From Bryobacterales bacterium (GTDB lineage: Bacteria; Acidobacteriota; Terriglobia; Bryobacterales; Bryobacteraceae), in contig JADLCT010000059.1 of NCBI GenBank assembly GCA_020847045.1, positions 1 to 64,000 on the forward strand: 64,000 bases of DNA. The letters are read 5' to 3'. The number at the start of each line of letters is the position of its first letter. The first letter of the stretch is position 1. Shown one piece after another: positions 51,977 to 63,400 of this stretch. The notes under the pieces are model-generated. The model saw nothing but the letters and a program-made list of their open reading frames with translations, searched no databases and was not told the DNA's origin. Position numbers and translations under genes: made by a program.

Positions 51977-52354
51977 GCAACCTCACCGTGTCAAACCCTG
52001 TCATTGCCCGGCTGATCCGGGCGGCACAGGTTGTGCCAGTTGCATTCTACTGCCAACCCTCATATTTCACAAAGCACAGCCTTGATTCTTGCAGGGTGAG
52101 CCAGACGCGAAGGCGGGGGGCGATATTGTGCTGTAGTCCGGGAACGGTCATTGCCAGGTGAATGCCGTGATTCCGGACTCCCTGCCGGCGGCGTGGATGT
52201 GATCCTGCAGATTGGGTCCCCGGTGAGCTTGGGGCGCGGTCATAAATGTCGCCCCGTAGGGGAAACTGCACGAGCCTTGCCCGCACTTGGGCCAGCCGCC
52301 CCACACCATCACAGCGTTGCCATCACATTCAAAAGGGACGTCGTAGCCCGAAGG
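51977..52354. other. Intergenic downstream of alr, with an in-frame open extension
   Basis: No gene is supported. On the minus strand the frame of alr stays open for 68 codons after its TGA, reading GYDVPFECDGNAVMVWGGWP and on to a TGA at 52148, without a start context. The residue pattern is not from a family I know. It may be chance or an old 3' extension. The divergent hydrolase promoter region should lie at the right side of the gap before 52050. Confidence 0.4.
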
Positions 52355-53485
52355 TCAGATGTACACATGCTTCACGCGGCGTCCGATGCCGCACAGGATC
52401 GCGTAGGAGATCGTGCCGGCCGCGCGCGCCAAATCCTCGGCGTCCTGCCGCAGCCCACCCTCCGAACCCAGCACCGTCACCTCGCCGCCCGGCGCCACTG
52501 GTGGACAGCCGGTTATGTCAATTGCCGTTAGATCCATGGAGACCGCGCCAATCACAGGCGCCCACTCGCCCGCGACGATCACACGCCCGCGGTTGGAAAG
52601 TGCGTGCGGCAGCCCGTCGGCATAGCCTAGGGCAATCACAGCCATGCGCGTCGGCCGCTGCGCGCAAAACAAAGCGTTGTAACCCACCCGGTGGCCCACC
52701 GGCAGGTCCTTCACCTCGAGTACGCGCGTCTTCCATTTCAGAGCAGGCTTTACCGCCACCTCGCACGCCGGCGCTTCGCCCTGGCAAAGCCCCGGATAGC
52801 CGTACACCGCCAGCCCCGGCCGAACGAGGTTGCCCCACGCCTCGCGCCGCGCATGGGTCACCGGAACCGTGCTCGATAGATGCAGCCACTTCGGCTCCAC
52901 GCCCGCCGCCCGCAGAGCCTCCCGCACGGCCGCGAACTTCGCAATCTGCTCCTCCGTCTGCGTCGACGTATAGTCGCCCGACGAGGCCAAATGCGTCGAC
53001 AGACCGTCCAGACGCGCGTGACGTAAGCCGCGAATGCCTTCCGCCACGGCTTCCGCGCTTTCGCTGGTCCCCAACCGCCCCATGCCGGAATCCACGTCCA
53101 AATGAACGGGCAGCGCCGCGCCCCGCTCGCCTGCAAACCGGTCGTAGTCGCGCAACTGGGCCATGGAGTGTACCAGCGGCGTCAACCGGTGCGTGGCCAG
53201 CGCCTCACGCTCACACGGGAAGAAGCCGCCCATCACCATAACCGGGCACTCCACACCGGCCAGCCGCAGACCCACGCCCTCTTCCACATTGCTCACCGCC
53301 AGCCATCGGGCCCCGGCCGCCTCCAGCGCCAGCGAAACCACCGCCGCTCCATGACGGTAGGCGTCGGCCTTTACCACCGGCATGACGTCCACGCCCGGCC
53401 CGGCCAGCGCCTGGATTGCCGTGTAGTTTGCTACAATCTGGCCCGTCGACACCTCCACCCAACAGCGATATGTGCTCGAGGCCAT
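52355..53485 (-). CDS. alr: Alanine racemase
   Basis: 376 residues from the ATG at 53485 (MASSTYRCWVEVSTG); an in-frame ATG at 53518 lacks family similarity. The PLP lysine lies in VMPVVKADAYRHGA near residue 38, HLDVDSGMGRLG near 130 and LSSTVPVTHARRE near 200 are typical, and the second catalytic tyrosine lies in HRVGYNALF near 265, followed by VIALGYADGLPHALS. It makes D-alanine for peptidoglycan, in the cytoplasm. Here it sits in a region of secreted glycan proteins with its promoter facing the beta-helix gene; this placement is not explained by function. Confidence 0.93.
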   Translation of the reverse strand: MASSTYRCWVEVSTGQIVANYTAIQALAGPGVDVMPVVKADAYRHGAAVVSLALEAAGARWLAVSNVEEGVGLRLAGVECPVMVMGGFFPCEREALATHRLTPLVHSMAQLRDYDRFAGERGAALPVHLDVDSGMGRLGTSESAEAVAEGIRGLRHARLDGLSTHLASSGDYTSTQTEEQIAKFAAVREALRAAGVEPKWLHLSSTVPVTHARREAWGNLVRPGLAVYGYPGLCQGEAPACEVAVKPALKWKTRVLEVKDLPVGHRVGYNALFCAQRPTRMAVIALGYADGLPHALSNRGRVIVAGEWAPVIGAVSMDLTAIDITGCPPVAPGGEVTVLGSEGGLRQDAEDLARAAGTISYAILCGIGRRVKHVYI

Positions 53486-53947
53486 CCCCGGACTACCCTC
53501 CTCCATGCCTTGTCCCACGCGTCCACGCGCCGGCGCTTTCTAAAGTCTAGCCCGAACCATTCACCACCCCTGTGACAACAGGCCTTCTCTTGAGGCATGA
53601 CTGAGTTTCCATGCAGCAGGTAGTCTCCCGGCCCGTTGCAGGGAGATGTTCGATGCCGAAGAAGAATCAGCAGGAGTCCGGGCCCGTTCCCCGGCGCGAC
53701 GGAACCATTGTGCCCGCTGCGCCATCCCGGACCCGGGGCTGGATCCTCCGAACAGTTCGCTTCCGTTTGCTACAGTCATGGTGGCGAACGGCGAGACGAA
53801 TATCTCCACGCGCGCGGCCACAGATCGAACCGAATGCTCCGGCGCCGGGGTACTTGCGCCAGGAGTCTGCCCGATTCGCCGCCCACACAAGTAACCGCGG
53901 TGGGCCGGCGCGGATCGAATGGTGTAAGTCTCAGTACGGGAGAACGC
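53486..53947. other. Promoter region between alr and the beta-helix gene, no gene supported
   Basis: The frame of the beta-helix gene is open upstream to 53636, but its start with signal peptide is at 53948. Other short frames on both strands show no motif. The stretch should contain the divergent promoters of alr and the beta-helix gene; no exact boxes were recognised. Confidence 0.5.
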
Positions 53948-56176
53948 ATGAGATACAAGGCAACGGCGTTAGGCGGCCTGCTCGGACTTCTGCTGAGCCC
54001 ATCCTTATCTCTCGCACAGAAGGCGCTGGAAGTGCGGACGCGCAGTGCGGTCGAGGCCCGGGGGAAAGCGGTGGTGGCCGCCTATGCGGATCGCTCATCT
54101 GTTGCGTTGGGCTTGCTCGATGTGGCCAAGGCGCCTTACCTGGCCGACCCGTCGGGCGTTCGCGACTCTTCCAACGCGATCCAACGGGCCATGGCGGACG
54201 CGCGCGATGCGCGTCTGGTGACGTACCTTCCAGCGGGACGCTATCTGGTCTCGCGTACACTGACCTGCATCCAAGGCGTGGTTACCCGAAACCGCTGGCA
54301 TCTCGGCCCGGCGAATCCGGTGATTGAGAACGAGTCCTACTGGTTTCCGTGTTCGCTGGCAGGGGCTGGCGCAGGCAAGAGCACGATTGTGCTGGCCGGA
54401 CGTTCGGCTGGTTTCGGAGATCCCGCCAATCCGAAACCGGTCTTGCATTTCTGGGCCCGTGGCGAGACGCGCGACCGCGCCACCGGCCAGTACAACTCCA
54501 CCGCCGCCCAACCGAATATCTCCTTCAACCAGGTGATCCGCGACCTCGCGATCAGTCTCGGCGATAATCCTGGTGCGGCCGGCATCCACCATCAGGCGGC
54601 GCAGGGTTCGGCGATAGAAGACGTATTCATAGACGCACGCGGCGCTTTCGCCGGCGTGCTGCGCGCCCCCGGGTCGGGAGGCGGGATTGCGCGGGTAAGC
54701 GTGACGGGAGGCCGCTACGGCCTCCATATCCGTGGCGCGCAACCCGTTCCCGTCGTCAGTGGCTCCGAGTTCACGGGGCAGTCCGAGGGAGCGATTTTCT
54801 ATGTTGGGCGCGGCCCCTTAACCGTCGCCGGAACGCGCATTGCCGGCTCGGGCATTGTCGTGGAAGGCTCCAGGGCAGAATCTTGGAACGGCCCCTTGAG
54901 CGTTGTGGATTGCTCCATAGAAGACCCGGGCGGCAAGCCGGCGATCCGGAGCACACACCCGGTCTATCTCTCGAACGTTTGGATCCGCAACGCCGCCGAA
55001 GTGGCCAGAGCGGGTTCCGCCACGCCCATCGCGGGGCGGCGGGGATGGCTGCAGGTGATAGAGGCGGCGCTCGACGCTGGCCTGCCAGCGCCATCGTGGG
55101 CCGGGGACCAGCCGTATCCGCGCATCCGCATCGATGGCAAGGCGGTGAAGGTGTTGGTTGTCACGGCGCCATCGTCTTCCGGGCCTCCCGGCAGTCTCTT
55201 GCACGTTCACCGCTGGCCGGACGCCGCTCCGCCGTGGCTCGACCCCGAGGCTGTCAATGCACAAGCGTCTCCGTATGGTGCGAAAGGAGACGGCGTCACA
55301 GACGACGCGCCAGCCATCCAGAAAGCCATCGACAGTCACCGAACCGTGTTTCTGCCCAAGGGCGAATATGCGCTTTCGCGCCCCCTGCGGCTCAATGCGC
55401 ACACCAGGCTCATCGGCGTAAGCAACGTTTTGACGGTTCTGAAGCCGCTTCCCGGCGCGCCCGCCTTCGCCGACCTGCGTGCGCCAGCACCGCTGGTAGA
55501 GACGGTGGACGATCCCAAGGCGGACACGATGTTGGCCTTCGTTATGCTGCGGACACCCGTGGCCTATCCGGCGCTGTACGCCCTCCGCTGGCGCGCCGGA
55601 CGCGATTCGGTGGTCCGCAACGTCACACCCTACGTCACCTTATGGGATCCTGACGGGCCGGTCAACGAGTTGCCCCAAGTGTTGATCGAGGGGAACGGGG
55701 GCGGCCGCTGGTACAACCTGACACAGTGGCACTGGTGGGCGCAAGGGCCGGATTTTCGCTTCGTGCTGGCCAAGGGAACACACGAGCCGCTGCGTTTCTA
55801 TATGTTGAATCCGGAGCACGCCTCCTCGGCCGCGATGATCGAATTTCGCGACGCCGCCAATATCGACACTTTCTCGATCAAGGGCGAGGGCAGTTTCACG
55901 CTGCTGTGGGCCAGAAACAGCCGGAACATCCGTATCTTTGGCTACGGCGGGAACGGTTCGCCGCGGCACGGCTGGCAGATCTTCCGTTTTGATGACTGCC
56001 GCGACTTCCTGCTTGCCAACATAACGCCGCAACTTGCTCCATTTCGCCCCGGCGCCGGAAACGCGCTGCACACATCCACGGACTCACGTTTGTGGTTCAC
56101 AATCCGCGACGATGCCACGCAGGTCCCTGGATATCAGCAAACCGTCTTATACCAAAGAGGCGGACCATCCCGGTGA
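53948..56176 (+). CDS. Secreted double right-handed beta-helix, pectate-lyase-like protein
   Basis: 742 residues; the ATG at 53948 follows GGGAGAAC and starts a signal peptide ([20 protein letters not shown]). Two pectate-lyase-3/GH28-like helices are visible. The first begins about residue 60 ([36 protein letters not shown]); the second near 440 ([36 protein letters not shown]). Repeated glycine/asparagine turns follow. These families cleave or bind polygalacturonate or similar polymers. Catalytic residues cannot be assigned. It points to pectin or uronate-rich plant material as substrate of this region. Confidence 0.75.
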   Translation: MRYKATALGGLLGLLLSPSLSLAQKALEVRTRSAVEARGKAVVAAYADRSSVALGLLDVAKAPYLADPSGVRDSSNAIQRAMADARDARLVTYLPAGRYLVSRTLTCIQGVVTRNRWHLGPANPVIENESYWFPCSLAGAGAGKSTIVLAGRSAGFGDPANPKPVLHFWARGETRDRATGQYNSTAAQPNISFNQVIRDLAISLGDNPGAAGIHHQAAQGSAIEDVFIDARGAFAGVLRAPGSGGGIARVSVTGGRYGLHIRGAQPVPVVSGSEFTGQSEGAIFYVGRGPLTVAGTRIAGSGIVVEGSRAESWNGPLSVVDCSIEDPGGKPAIRSTHPVYLSNVWIRNAAEVARAGSATPIAGRRGWLQVIEAALDAGLPAPSWAGDQPYPRIRIDGKAVKVLVVTAPSSSGPPGSLLHVHRWPDAAPPWLDPEAVNAQASPYGAKGDGVTDDAPAIQKAIDSHRTVFLPKGEYALSRPLRLNAHTRLIGVSNVLTVLKPLPGAPAFADLRAPAPLVETVDDPKADTMLAFVMLRTPVAYPALYALRWRAGRDSVVRNVTPYVTLWDPDGPVNELPQVLIEGNGGGRWYNLTQWHWWAQGPDFRFVLAKGTHEPLRFYMLNPEHASSAAMIEFRDAANIDTFSIKGEGSFTLLWARNSRNIRIFGYGGNGSPRHGWQIFRFDDCRDFLLANITPQLAPFRPGAGNALHTSTDSRLWFTIRDDATQVPGYQQTVLYQRGGPSR

Positions 56177-56246
56177 CCGTCAGCCAGCGGCTCTCGCCGG
56201 CAGTCCACGGCGGATTCACTCTGGCCTCATTTTGCTATTCTGAGCC

Positions 56247-58367
56247 ATGCAACGATTTTCGCTCCTGCTCGGCGCCATCGTGGCAATGCCGGGCCTTCTC
56301 CAGGCGCAGCCAAATTGGTGGGAAGCCGAGCCTCTCCGGATCATTGACCTCGGCACCAGTTTTACCCAACTTGATTCCTACGACCCGGCGAAGCTGGCGG
56401 CGCGAAAAGCCGAGCTTGGCTACAACGCCGAACATCTGGAGATCATGCGCATGCCGGGCGGTCTTGATGACCGCGGGTTTTTCTTCCGCTCGAAGGTTGC
56501 CGGTGCGCACAATCCGGATTACCTGCAACGCTATGCTCCGGAAGCACACAAACATGGGTTGCGGACGCTCATCTACTTCAACGTGCATTGGTATACGGTG
56601 AAGTTTGCCGGGCAGCATCCGGACTGGCGGATGATGAGGGAGAACGGCAAGCCTCTCGATGGCGTGTACGACACGGGGGCGGACTTTTGCGTGAACACTC
56701 CCTGGCGGGAGTGGGTGTTTCAGGTGCTGCGCGATCTGGCGGCCTATCCGATTGACGGCATTTTCTATGACGGTCCGGTGTACCGTGCCGATACCTGCTA
56801 TTGCCGCTCTTGCCGGACCAAGTACCGCCAGCGGTACGGGGAGGAGATGCCGAGCAAGGCGCAGCGGACCGGCAAGGATTTTGCGCGGCTGCTGGAGTTT
56901 CAGGCCGGTAGCCTGAAGGACTTCCTGCACGATTCGCGGGTCATCCTGAAAGGCATCCGTCCGGATCTGGCGCTCTATATGAACGGGGGGGTGCGTGGAG
57001 CGAATTGGGCCACCGGGCGGTTCAACCGGGACCTGATCGCCGAGCAGGATCTTCTGGGCAGCGAAGGCGGGTTCCTCAACGGTGATCTGACGAGGGTGCC
57101 GCTGTGGAAACCAGGGTTGACGGCGCGGCTTCTCGAGACGCAGGCGGGCGGAAAGCCTACCATCATCTTCTCCGCGGCCGGCCACAAACCTTGGACGTTT
57201 TCCATCCTTCCGGGGCCGGAACTGCGATTGCTGTATGCCGGTACCATCGCCAACGCCGCGGGCGTGTGGTTTGGACTCACGCCGTTTGAATTCGAGGAAC
57301 CGGAAATGGCGGATCTCACCGATATGAACCGGTTTCTCGAGAAAAACAAGGCATACTTCACGAAAACGAAATCAGCGGCGAAGGTGGCTGTGGTGTGGTC
57401 CGAGGTGACGGCGAACTTCTATGCCGGTGCGGAGGCGCAACTGATCGACATCGACCGCACGGCACAACGCTCGAATGTCGGAAATCTGGATGGGGAGTTC
57501 GCAGGGATTACCGAGTCGCTTCTGAGAGCGCATGTTCCCTTCGACGTCATCGACGACGTCACCCTTCAAAAGGAGCCGCTGGACCGGTACAAGGCAATCT
57601 TCCTGCCCAACGTTGCGTGCATGAGCGATCGTGTGGCCTCGCGCCTTCGCCGGTTTGTGGAAGAAGGTGGGAACCTGTTTGCGGATTTTGAAACGTCGTT
57701 GTACGACGAGACGGGAATCCGGCGGGACGATTTTGCGCTGTCCTCCGTGTTCGGCGTGTCGGCCGGTAAAGGAATCGCCGGACCGCTGCGCTGGGACTAC
57801 CTGAAGCCGGTTACCGCTCCAAAGCTCACTGCTGGTATCACGCGCAAAATGATTCCATCCACCGCGTACTATGTCCGGACTCTTCCTGGCGAGGGTGAGG
57901 TGGCATGGAAATTCACCGTACCTCTTGCGGGACGCTACGATGGCGTTCCGAATGTGTCCGCCGATCCAGGGCTTGTCATTCGGCGGCTGGGCAAAGGGCT
58001 GGTTGTCTACATGCCCGGCGATCTTGGGAACTCGATCAACACCTATCACACACCGGAGTTAATGCAATTGACAGTGAATGCCGGAGCACAACTAGGCGAC
58101 TCGCCGGTGCGGGTGGAGAACGCCCCTGGACCGGTGGAGGTGGTGGCACGGCAACAGGAGAGCCGCCTCCTGGTGCACCTGGTGAATTTCACTGGAGAAA
58201 TGACACGGCCGATCCGCAAGATCGTGCCGGTTTCGAACGTGCGGCTTACCGTCGAAGGAAGGTATACCAAGGCGAGAGCGCTGTGGACCGGACGGGCGCT
58301 GCCCGTGGTAAACGGGAGCGTCACGCTTCCCATCTTGCAAGAGTACGACGTGATTGTGTTCGAGTAA
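56247..58367 (+). CDS. Secreted GHL6-like glycosidase with C-terminal trimerisation-type domain
   Basis: 706 residues with a signal peptide (MQRFSLLLGAIVAMPGLLQA). The TIM-barrel shows GLRTLIYFNVHWYTVKFAG near residue 105, DGIFYDGPVYRADTCYC near 170 and CRSCRTKYRQRYGEEM near 185 (a cysteine-rich loop common in the hypothetical glycosyl hydrolase 6 family). Residues ~370-570 resemble the beta-galactosidase trimerisation/GATase-like domain (VAVVWSEVTANFYAGAEAQL, AIFLPNVACMSDRVASRL). The C-terminus is a beta sandwich. A role in oligosaccharide hydrolysis outside the cell is likely; the substrate is unknown. Confidence 0.7.
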   Translation: MQRFSLLLGAIVAMPGLLQAQPNWWEAEPLRIIDLGTSFTQLDSYDPAKLAARKAELGYNAEHLEIMRMPGGLDDRGFFFRSKVAGAHNPDYLQRYAPEAHKHGLRTLIYFNVHWYTVKFAGQHPDWRMMRENGKPLDGVYDTGADFCVNTPWREWVFQVLRDLAAYPIDGIFYDGPVYRADTCYCRSCRTKYRQRYGEEMPSKAQRTGKDFARLLEFQAGSLKDFLHDSRVILKGIRPDLALYMNGGVRGANWATGRFNRDLIAEQDLLGSEGGFLNGDLTRVPLWKPGLTARLLETQAGGKPTIIFSAAGHKPWTFSILPGPELRLLYAGTIANAAGVWFGLTPFEFEEPEMADLTDMNRFLEKNKAYFTKTKSAAKVAVVWSEVTANFYAGAEAQLIDIDRTAQRSNVGNLDGEFAGITESLLRAHVPFDVIDDVTLQKEPLDRYKAIFLPNVACMSDRVASRLRRFVEEGGNLFADFETSLYDETGIRRDDFALSSVFGVSAGKGIAGPLRWDYLKPVTAPKLTAGITRKMIPSTAYYVRTLPGEGEVAWKFTVPLAGRYDGVPNVSADPGLVIRRLGKGLVVYMPGDLGNSINTYHTPELMQLTVNAGAQLGDSPVRVENAPGPVEVVARQQESRLLVHLVNFTGEMTRPIRKIVPVSNVRLTVEGRYTKARALWTGRALPVVNGSVTLPILQEYDVIVFE

Positions 58368-58450
58368 CCACTCAGGTATCCTGCCCTCGGCCTTACCCCA
58401 CACGACGGTCCGCGCAGAACGAGCGGGCCGCCCTCCTGACGCGAATCCTA

Positions 58451-60406
58451 TTAATCGCGAGGGGTTGGGGAGCGCTTGACTTGGCCCGCCTCCTCGTCGA
58501 AGAGCCGCTCGTAATCCTCCCAATGCGCCATCATGATCTTGACCTTCCGGCGTAATTGATCGGTCAGGTCGGGGCCCAGGACGCGGATGTTCTCCTTCGC
58601 GGGCGGATAGGCGAGGTCAAGCACGGGAGCGGGGGGGGAATGCAAGAGGCCGATGAGCGCCAGCGTGTTGTCTACCTCGCGGCGGGCGACGTCCTTAATC
58701 ATGCGCCACTGCGTGATATCCGTGAGATCCTCCTGAAACTCGACCGGGCGTTGCAGACGGCCATTCTGAGTCAACTCCAACAGATATTGGAATTCGAGCC
58801 CATTGCGTGCATTCTCAATGAGGGTGCGGAACACCCGGAGACGCAGGTCGAGAATATCCATCGCGGCACTCTTGGGCAGTGTCTTGATCCACCCGCGCGC
58901 GCGTTCGAGATCACCGGACATACGCACCAGCAGGCTGCTGGAAACGGCCATGCCGCCAAGCCCCTGATACTGGCGGGTGCCCTGGAGATCTCCGATGTCG
59001 CGTGCGCGCTCCTCGCTGCGCGCCTGGAATTGGAATGGCCGGTAGTAGCCAGTTTCGTCTTCAGTGAGTTCCCCGGGGAAAGGAACAAAAGGACGCGTCA
59101 GCCAGCGCTGGTGCACCGAGCCTATATAAAATATGGTGCCGCCATAGTTGAGTAAGTCGATGTCCCTTTGAATTCTGTGAATTGCCATCCAGACATCCAC
59201 GAGCGTGCCCGCGCCCCCCTCACCCACTTGTGCGGCGGCAATCTGGCGCAGTAAACGGAGCCGCTCGACTTCGCCGTGGGTGGGTGACTTAGTAAAGCTG
59301 TCGAGGATTTGGAAATAGAGGTCGCTATGAAACCGGTCGCCCGTGAGATAAAAAAGACGGGGCGCCTTGCTAGCCGATGCCTGCTCGAGTTCCTCCAAGT
59401 AACGCACGGGAAGCGGGATGCCCAGGGCCGGGTAGAACGGATAGAAGTAGTCGAGTAAAAATCCGACGTCGGCCTTGTACGGCTTTCCGCTGGGACCTTC
59501 GAAGTTGGCGATCGCCATGCCTGCATCCAATTTTGTGGCGATGAGTTCCGGCATGCTTTCGCGAACCCACTCGGCATCGATTTCCAGAGGCCCGGGCCGT
59601 ACGGTCTGCGCACTGTCACGCAGCGCCGCAAAGAAGCCGTGATAACGCTGGTACATCTTCCGGTCGCGCGCGGGCGAACTGCCGTTCGGGCCCTGGTAAA
59701 GGCCACCGCTCCAGTTGATGCCGGAGCCTGAGTCGTTGGTGTGAAGTGAGAGAATCTCGAGTTCGGGGCACATTGTGGCGAAGTTGCTCATCGACTCGCG
59801 ATACAGGTCGAGCACTTCCGGGTTGTCGATGTTCGGAGCAAAGCGCGGCACGCGAGAGCGCAGCGGGTGATCCACCTGAGGCCCACGCCACGCGGGATGG
59901 TCCTGATAAACGCGTTCAGGCAGGATCTGCGGTTCAAAACTGGTGAACGCTGCTTTCAAACCAAGCTTGCGCAAAACTTGGCAGCGAGGCCGTATTATGT
60001 CGGCCACTGCTTTCGAATACGCCTCAGGGAAGTAGGACTTGAGCGCCGCGGGTGGGACCACTTTGAGCAACCCAACGTTGGACATCGCCCATGCTGGGTA
60101 AGGATCGCCGGGGGTGTCGATCTGCCAGTAGGCCCAGGGGAGGTCTTCGGCGGTGAGAACAATGTGGGTTGCGCCAGACTGCTTGGCGCGACGCGCAAAG
60201 TTTTCAAACGCCGCGGGGGTCTCGGCATGGCATCCGAATATTCGCGAGCGGAATTGCGCCAGCGGATTCGCCACGGGCTGCGCCTGACTGCCGGAAGCGG
60301 TGAGGCAGAGTGCGGCCAGCGCGGCGATCGAGATCTTGTGGCGAAGGATAGAGGAAGGGCTATGTGAGTGCAGCATCAATGCGTCCGTGAGTAAGGTACA
60401 CTTCAT
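58451..60406 (-). CDS. Secreted TIM-barrel-like protein of unknown function
   Basis: 651 residues; a start at 60376 (MLHSHSPSS) is also possible. The leader contains KISIAALAALCLTASGSQAQ. The N-terminal half resembles glycosidase barrels (AEDLPWAYWQIDTPGD near residue 100, EILSLHTNDSGSGINWSGGL near 240, IDAEWVRESMPELIATKLD near 300). The C-terminal half is helical (RMSGDLERARGWIKTL, EYQLL-like LEFQYLLELTQNG). It recalls glucuronidase- or hexosaminidase-type folds but no family can be named. It is convergent with the GHL6-type gene and lies downstream of the last receptor gene. Confidence 0.55.
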   Translation of the reverse strand: MKCTLLTDALMLHSHSPSSILRHKISIAALAALCLTASGSQAQPVANPLAQFRSRIFGCHAETPAAFENFARRAKQSGATHIVLTAEDLPWAYWQIDTPGDPYPAWAMSNVGLLKVVPPAALKSYFPEAYSKAVADIIRPRCQVLRKLGLKAAFTSFEPQILPERVYQDHPAWRGPQVDHPLRSRVPRFAPNIDNPEVLDLYRESMSNFATMCPELEILSLHTNDSGSGINWSGGLYQGPNGSSPARDRKMYQRYHGFFAALRDSAQTVRPGPLEIDAEWVRESMPELIATKLDAGMAIANFEGPSGKPYKADVGFLLDYFYPFYPALGIPLPVRYLEELEQASASKAPRLFYLTGDRFHSDLYFQILDSFTKSPTHGEVERLRLLRQIAAAQVGEGGAGTLVDVWMAIHRIQRDIDLLNYGGTIFYIGSVHQRWLTRPFVPFPGELTEDETGYYRPFQFQARSEERARDIGDLQGTRQYQGLGGMAVSSSLLVRMSGDLERARGWIKTLPKSAAMDILDLRLRVFRTLIENARNGLEFQYLLELTQNGRLQRPVEFQEDLTDITQWRMIKDVARREVDNTLALIGLLHSPPAPVLDLAYPPAKENIRVLGPDLTDQLRRKVKIMMAHWEDYERLFDEEAGQVKRSPTPRD

Positions 60407-60477
60407 TCGCCAAGACTGTAACGCCTTGGCTCGATAGGCGAGGATAGCAGGAGCCGGCTAATGGTGCGGGTCCGCTT

Positions 60478-63400
60478 TCAAAACTTGAAGCGGATGCCAA
60501 TCTCCACGCGACGCATGTCCATCACGCTGGTCATATTGTCATGGCCCACGCCGCTGCGAAACTGGTTGTACTTTTCCGCTTCGGTGGAGTTTGGCAGCCG
60601 TTCCACAAGGTTTGTCACCAACTGCCCGGGTGAGTTGTAAAGATAGTAGCCGTCGGACAACTGCCCGCCCTTCATTTTGAAGGTGAAGCCGGTGTTCAGG
60701 TCCTGGCGGCGCACCTGATTGAACGGGTTGAAGAAGCTCGCGCGCAGTTCCAGGCCCATCCGCTCACGAATCGGGAAGGTCTTGCTGACGTTGATGTCGT
60801 TGGAGAAGGTGCCAGCAGACCATAGATAGTTGCGTGAACCGGTGCCGTCGGTGGGCATCGAGGGAACGCCGAACGGTTCGAGGTCGAACATGGCCTCGCG
60901 GTTGCCTGTTCCCGTATTCGGATTCCGCGAAGGAACAATGCGAGGGGCAATGTCCGGACTTCCGGTGAAGATGCTGTTGAGATTGGCCACGCCCTGGTTG
61001 TTGTTGGCGTACTGCAGGCCCAATGTCGGCGTCAAGGGCCGGCCGGAGTAGAAGTTCATCATGTGGGCGACGCCCCAACCGTCGAGCACCTGGCGCGCGA
61101 CGGAGTTGTTCCATCCCAGTTTCTGCGAGAGCTTCGGCAGATCGTAGGTGTAATTGAGGGCGACGACGTGGACCCGGTGTTCGTTGGCCATATAGCCTGC
61201 GTAATCTTTCCAGCGGTAATAGAACGGACCCTGGCTTTCCGAGTCGAGCAGCAGTTTACTCCAGGTATGGGAGAACTGTACGGACAAGCCCTTGCTGTAC
61301 CGTTTATTAAGGCTCCACTGGAGTGAGTTGTAACTGGCGTTGCCGACGTTGGTGATCAGATTGAGACTGCTGTAGCCGGCGAACGGCCGCATCAGGTTGC
61401 TGTCGACAGCCTGCGTTCCAGGCAAGGGGCCTGGATTGGAAGCCGAGACCGGGCCGGCGAAGTTGTTCCCCGCCAGGCGTGGGTCGCGAAATTCGGACCT
61501 CCACGCGGTTCCGGGCAGCACCTGGTTTATGTCGAACTGCATCGTCTGATGGCGCTGCACGTTGCCGATGTAGGCAACGTCGAGAACCACCTGGAGAGGA
61601 AGTTCGCGCTGGATCGAAACGCTGTAGTCGTAGACGGTCGGCACGGCGTTGCTGGATTCGTCGAACGCCCCGAAGCTGCGCGGCGATAGCCTCGACACGC
61701 CGGGCGAATTCAGTGTGCCGAAACTGGTCTGGCGGAAATCGACGGATTCGGCCAGCCCATTCTGAAACGTACCCGTCGCCTGGCCAATGGTGGGGCGGTT
61801 GTACGACCATCCAAAGCCTACGCGCAGCACCGTCTTCGGAGCGACCTGATAAGCCAGACCGCCGCGCGGCGCAAACAGCAGCCAGTTTGGATTGCGGATG
61901 CCGGCGTTGCCGTTCCTTCCGCCTAGGGGGACGATGCCGTTCAAAGGATCGCCGGAACCAGGTACAAGCGAATAAAGCAGTGCGGCGAAAACTGAGGCTG
62001 GTAAGGGGCTGTTTGGATGGGCAGGGTCGATCAGTGTCCGGGTGTTTAGCGGGTTCGGTACATAATAGCGCGGAGCCCTGGCTGGATCCCACAAGCCAGG
62101 GACGAACATGGCGTCCATTGTTTTATTCGGCTCGTAATTGTACTCCGTGGGCGTGTGATAGAGCCGAACGCCATAGTCGAGGGTCAACTTGGACGTGACT
62201 TTCCAGGTGTCCTGGACAAAGGCGTGGAAGTCCTGGAACTTAGACCGTTTGATGGACTGGTTACTCACCTGAGTGAACTGAGAGAGCGCTCCCGTAAGGA
62301 CGTTTGCCGGGCCATAGCCCCAATCGAACTGGCTGGCCGCATTCACGCCGAAGTTGAAATTTCCTTTGTCAATGGCCGCGTTGATCTCATCCTTTTTGTT
62401 GAGTATGTATTGCGCGCCCCACTTAAATAGATGCGAGCCCTTGGTCCAACTCATCGTCTGGACGAACTGATATTCCGGCGCCTTGGCGTACCAGGGGAAG
62501 CGGTTGAAGTTGAAGTCCGTGAAGCCTGTGTTGCTGATTTGAGGCAGAATGCTGCTGGTGGTCGGGAATGCGAGTGGGAGGCCGGACAGTCCCACCTTGG
62601 CTGGGTCAACTTTGTCTGGATCCTGGAGGATCGACAAGGGGGCATCGACAAAATCCTTCTGCCAGTTGAACAGGGTTTCGCTGACCACGGTGGAGGAGAA
62701 GACCTTGGTGACGTTCGCTGTAAGTGCTTTGTCGGGCCGGTTCCAGCCTGTCGTCGTGAAGGGCAGGTTGCCATTCGCCGCCCAGGTCACCAGGTCGCGG
62801 TAGCGCTGATAGTCGTAGTTGAACCGCACATAGGCGCGCGTGGTCCCGTTGATGTTCCAGTCCACTTTGGCGACGTTGAGATACTTCTTGTCATTTCTGG
62901 AATACTGATTCAGATAGTTATTGTTGGTTTCGTTCTTAAGGTTGGGTGCCGGATACAGGGCCAGGATCGCCTTGCCCAGCGGATTGATCATGTTGGCCGG
63001 AATAATGTTGTTCGGCAACACCTGCGGACTGCCCGAGGCCTGAGTGCCGGGGAGGTAGATTGTTGGCCGCACACCATTTGGGTTCACGGTCTGCGAAAAG
63101 TCGCCAACGCGTTCGAGGTCTGTGGGCACTCGGACCTGCGCGGTGATGGTCGGCGTATCCTGCTTGAGATTTTCGTGATTGAAGAAGAAGAAGAGTTTAT
63201 CCTTCTTGATGGGCCCGCCCAGGTTGCCTCCAAAGTAGTTATAACGGTAGCGGGGCTTCGGCAGGCCAAAGAACGCCTGGTTCCAGGGCGTCGCAGTGAA
63301 AGCCTCGTTTCGCAGATAGTCCCAGGCCGTGCCGTGCCAGGCGTTCGTGCCTGACTTGGTTACAATATTCACCACCACGCCCGAGCGGTTGCCGTACTCA

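Noticed and set aside
53636-53947. N-terminal 104-residue extension of the beta-helix protein
   Set aside because: Arginine/proline-rich shadow sequence without a signal peptide; the start at 53948 has both a ribosome-binding site and a signal peptide.
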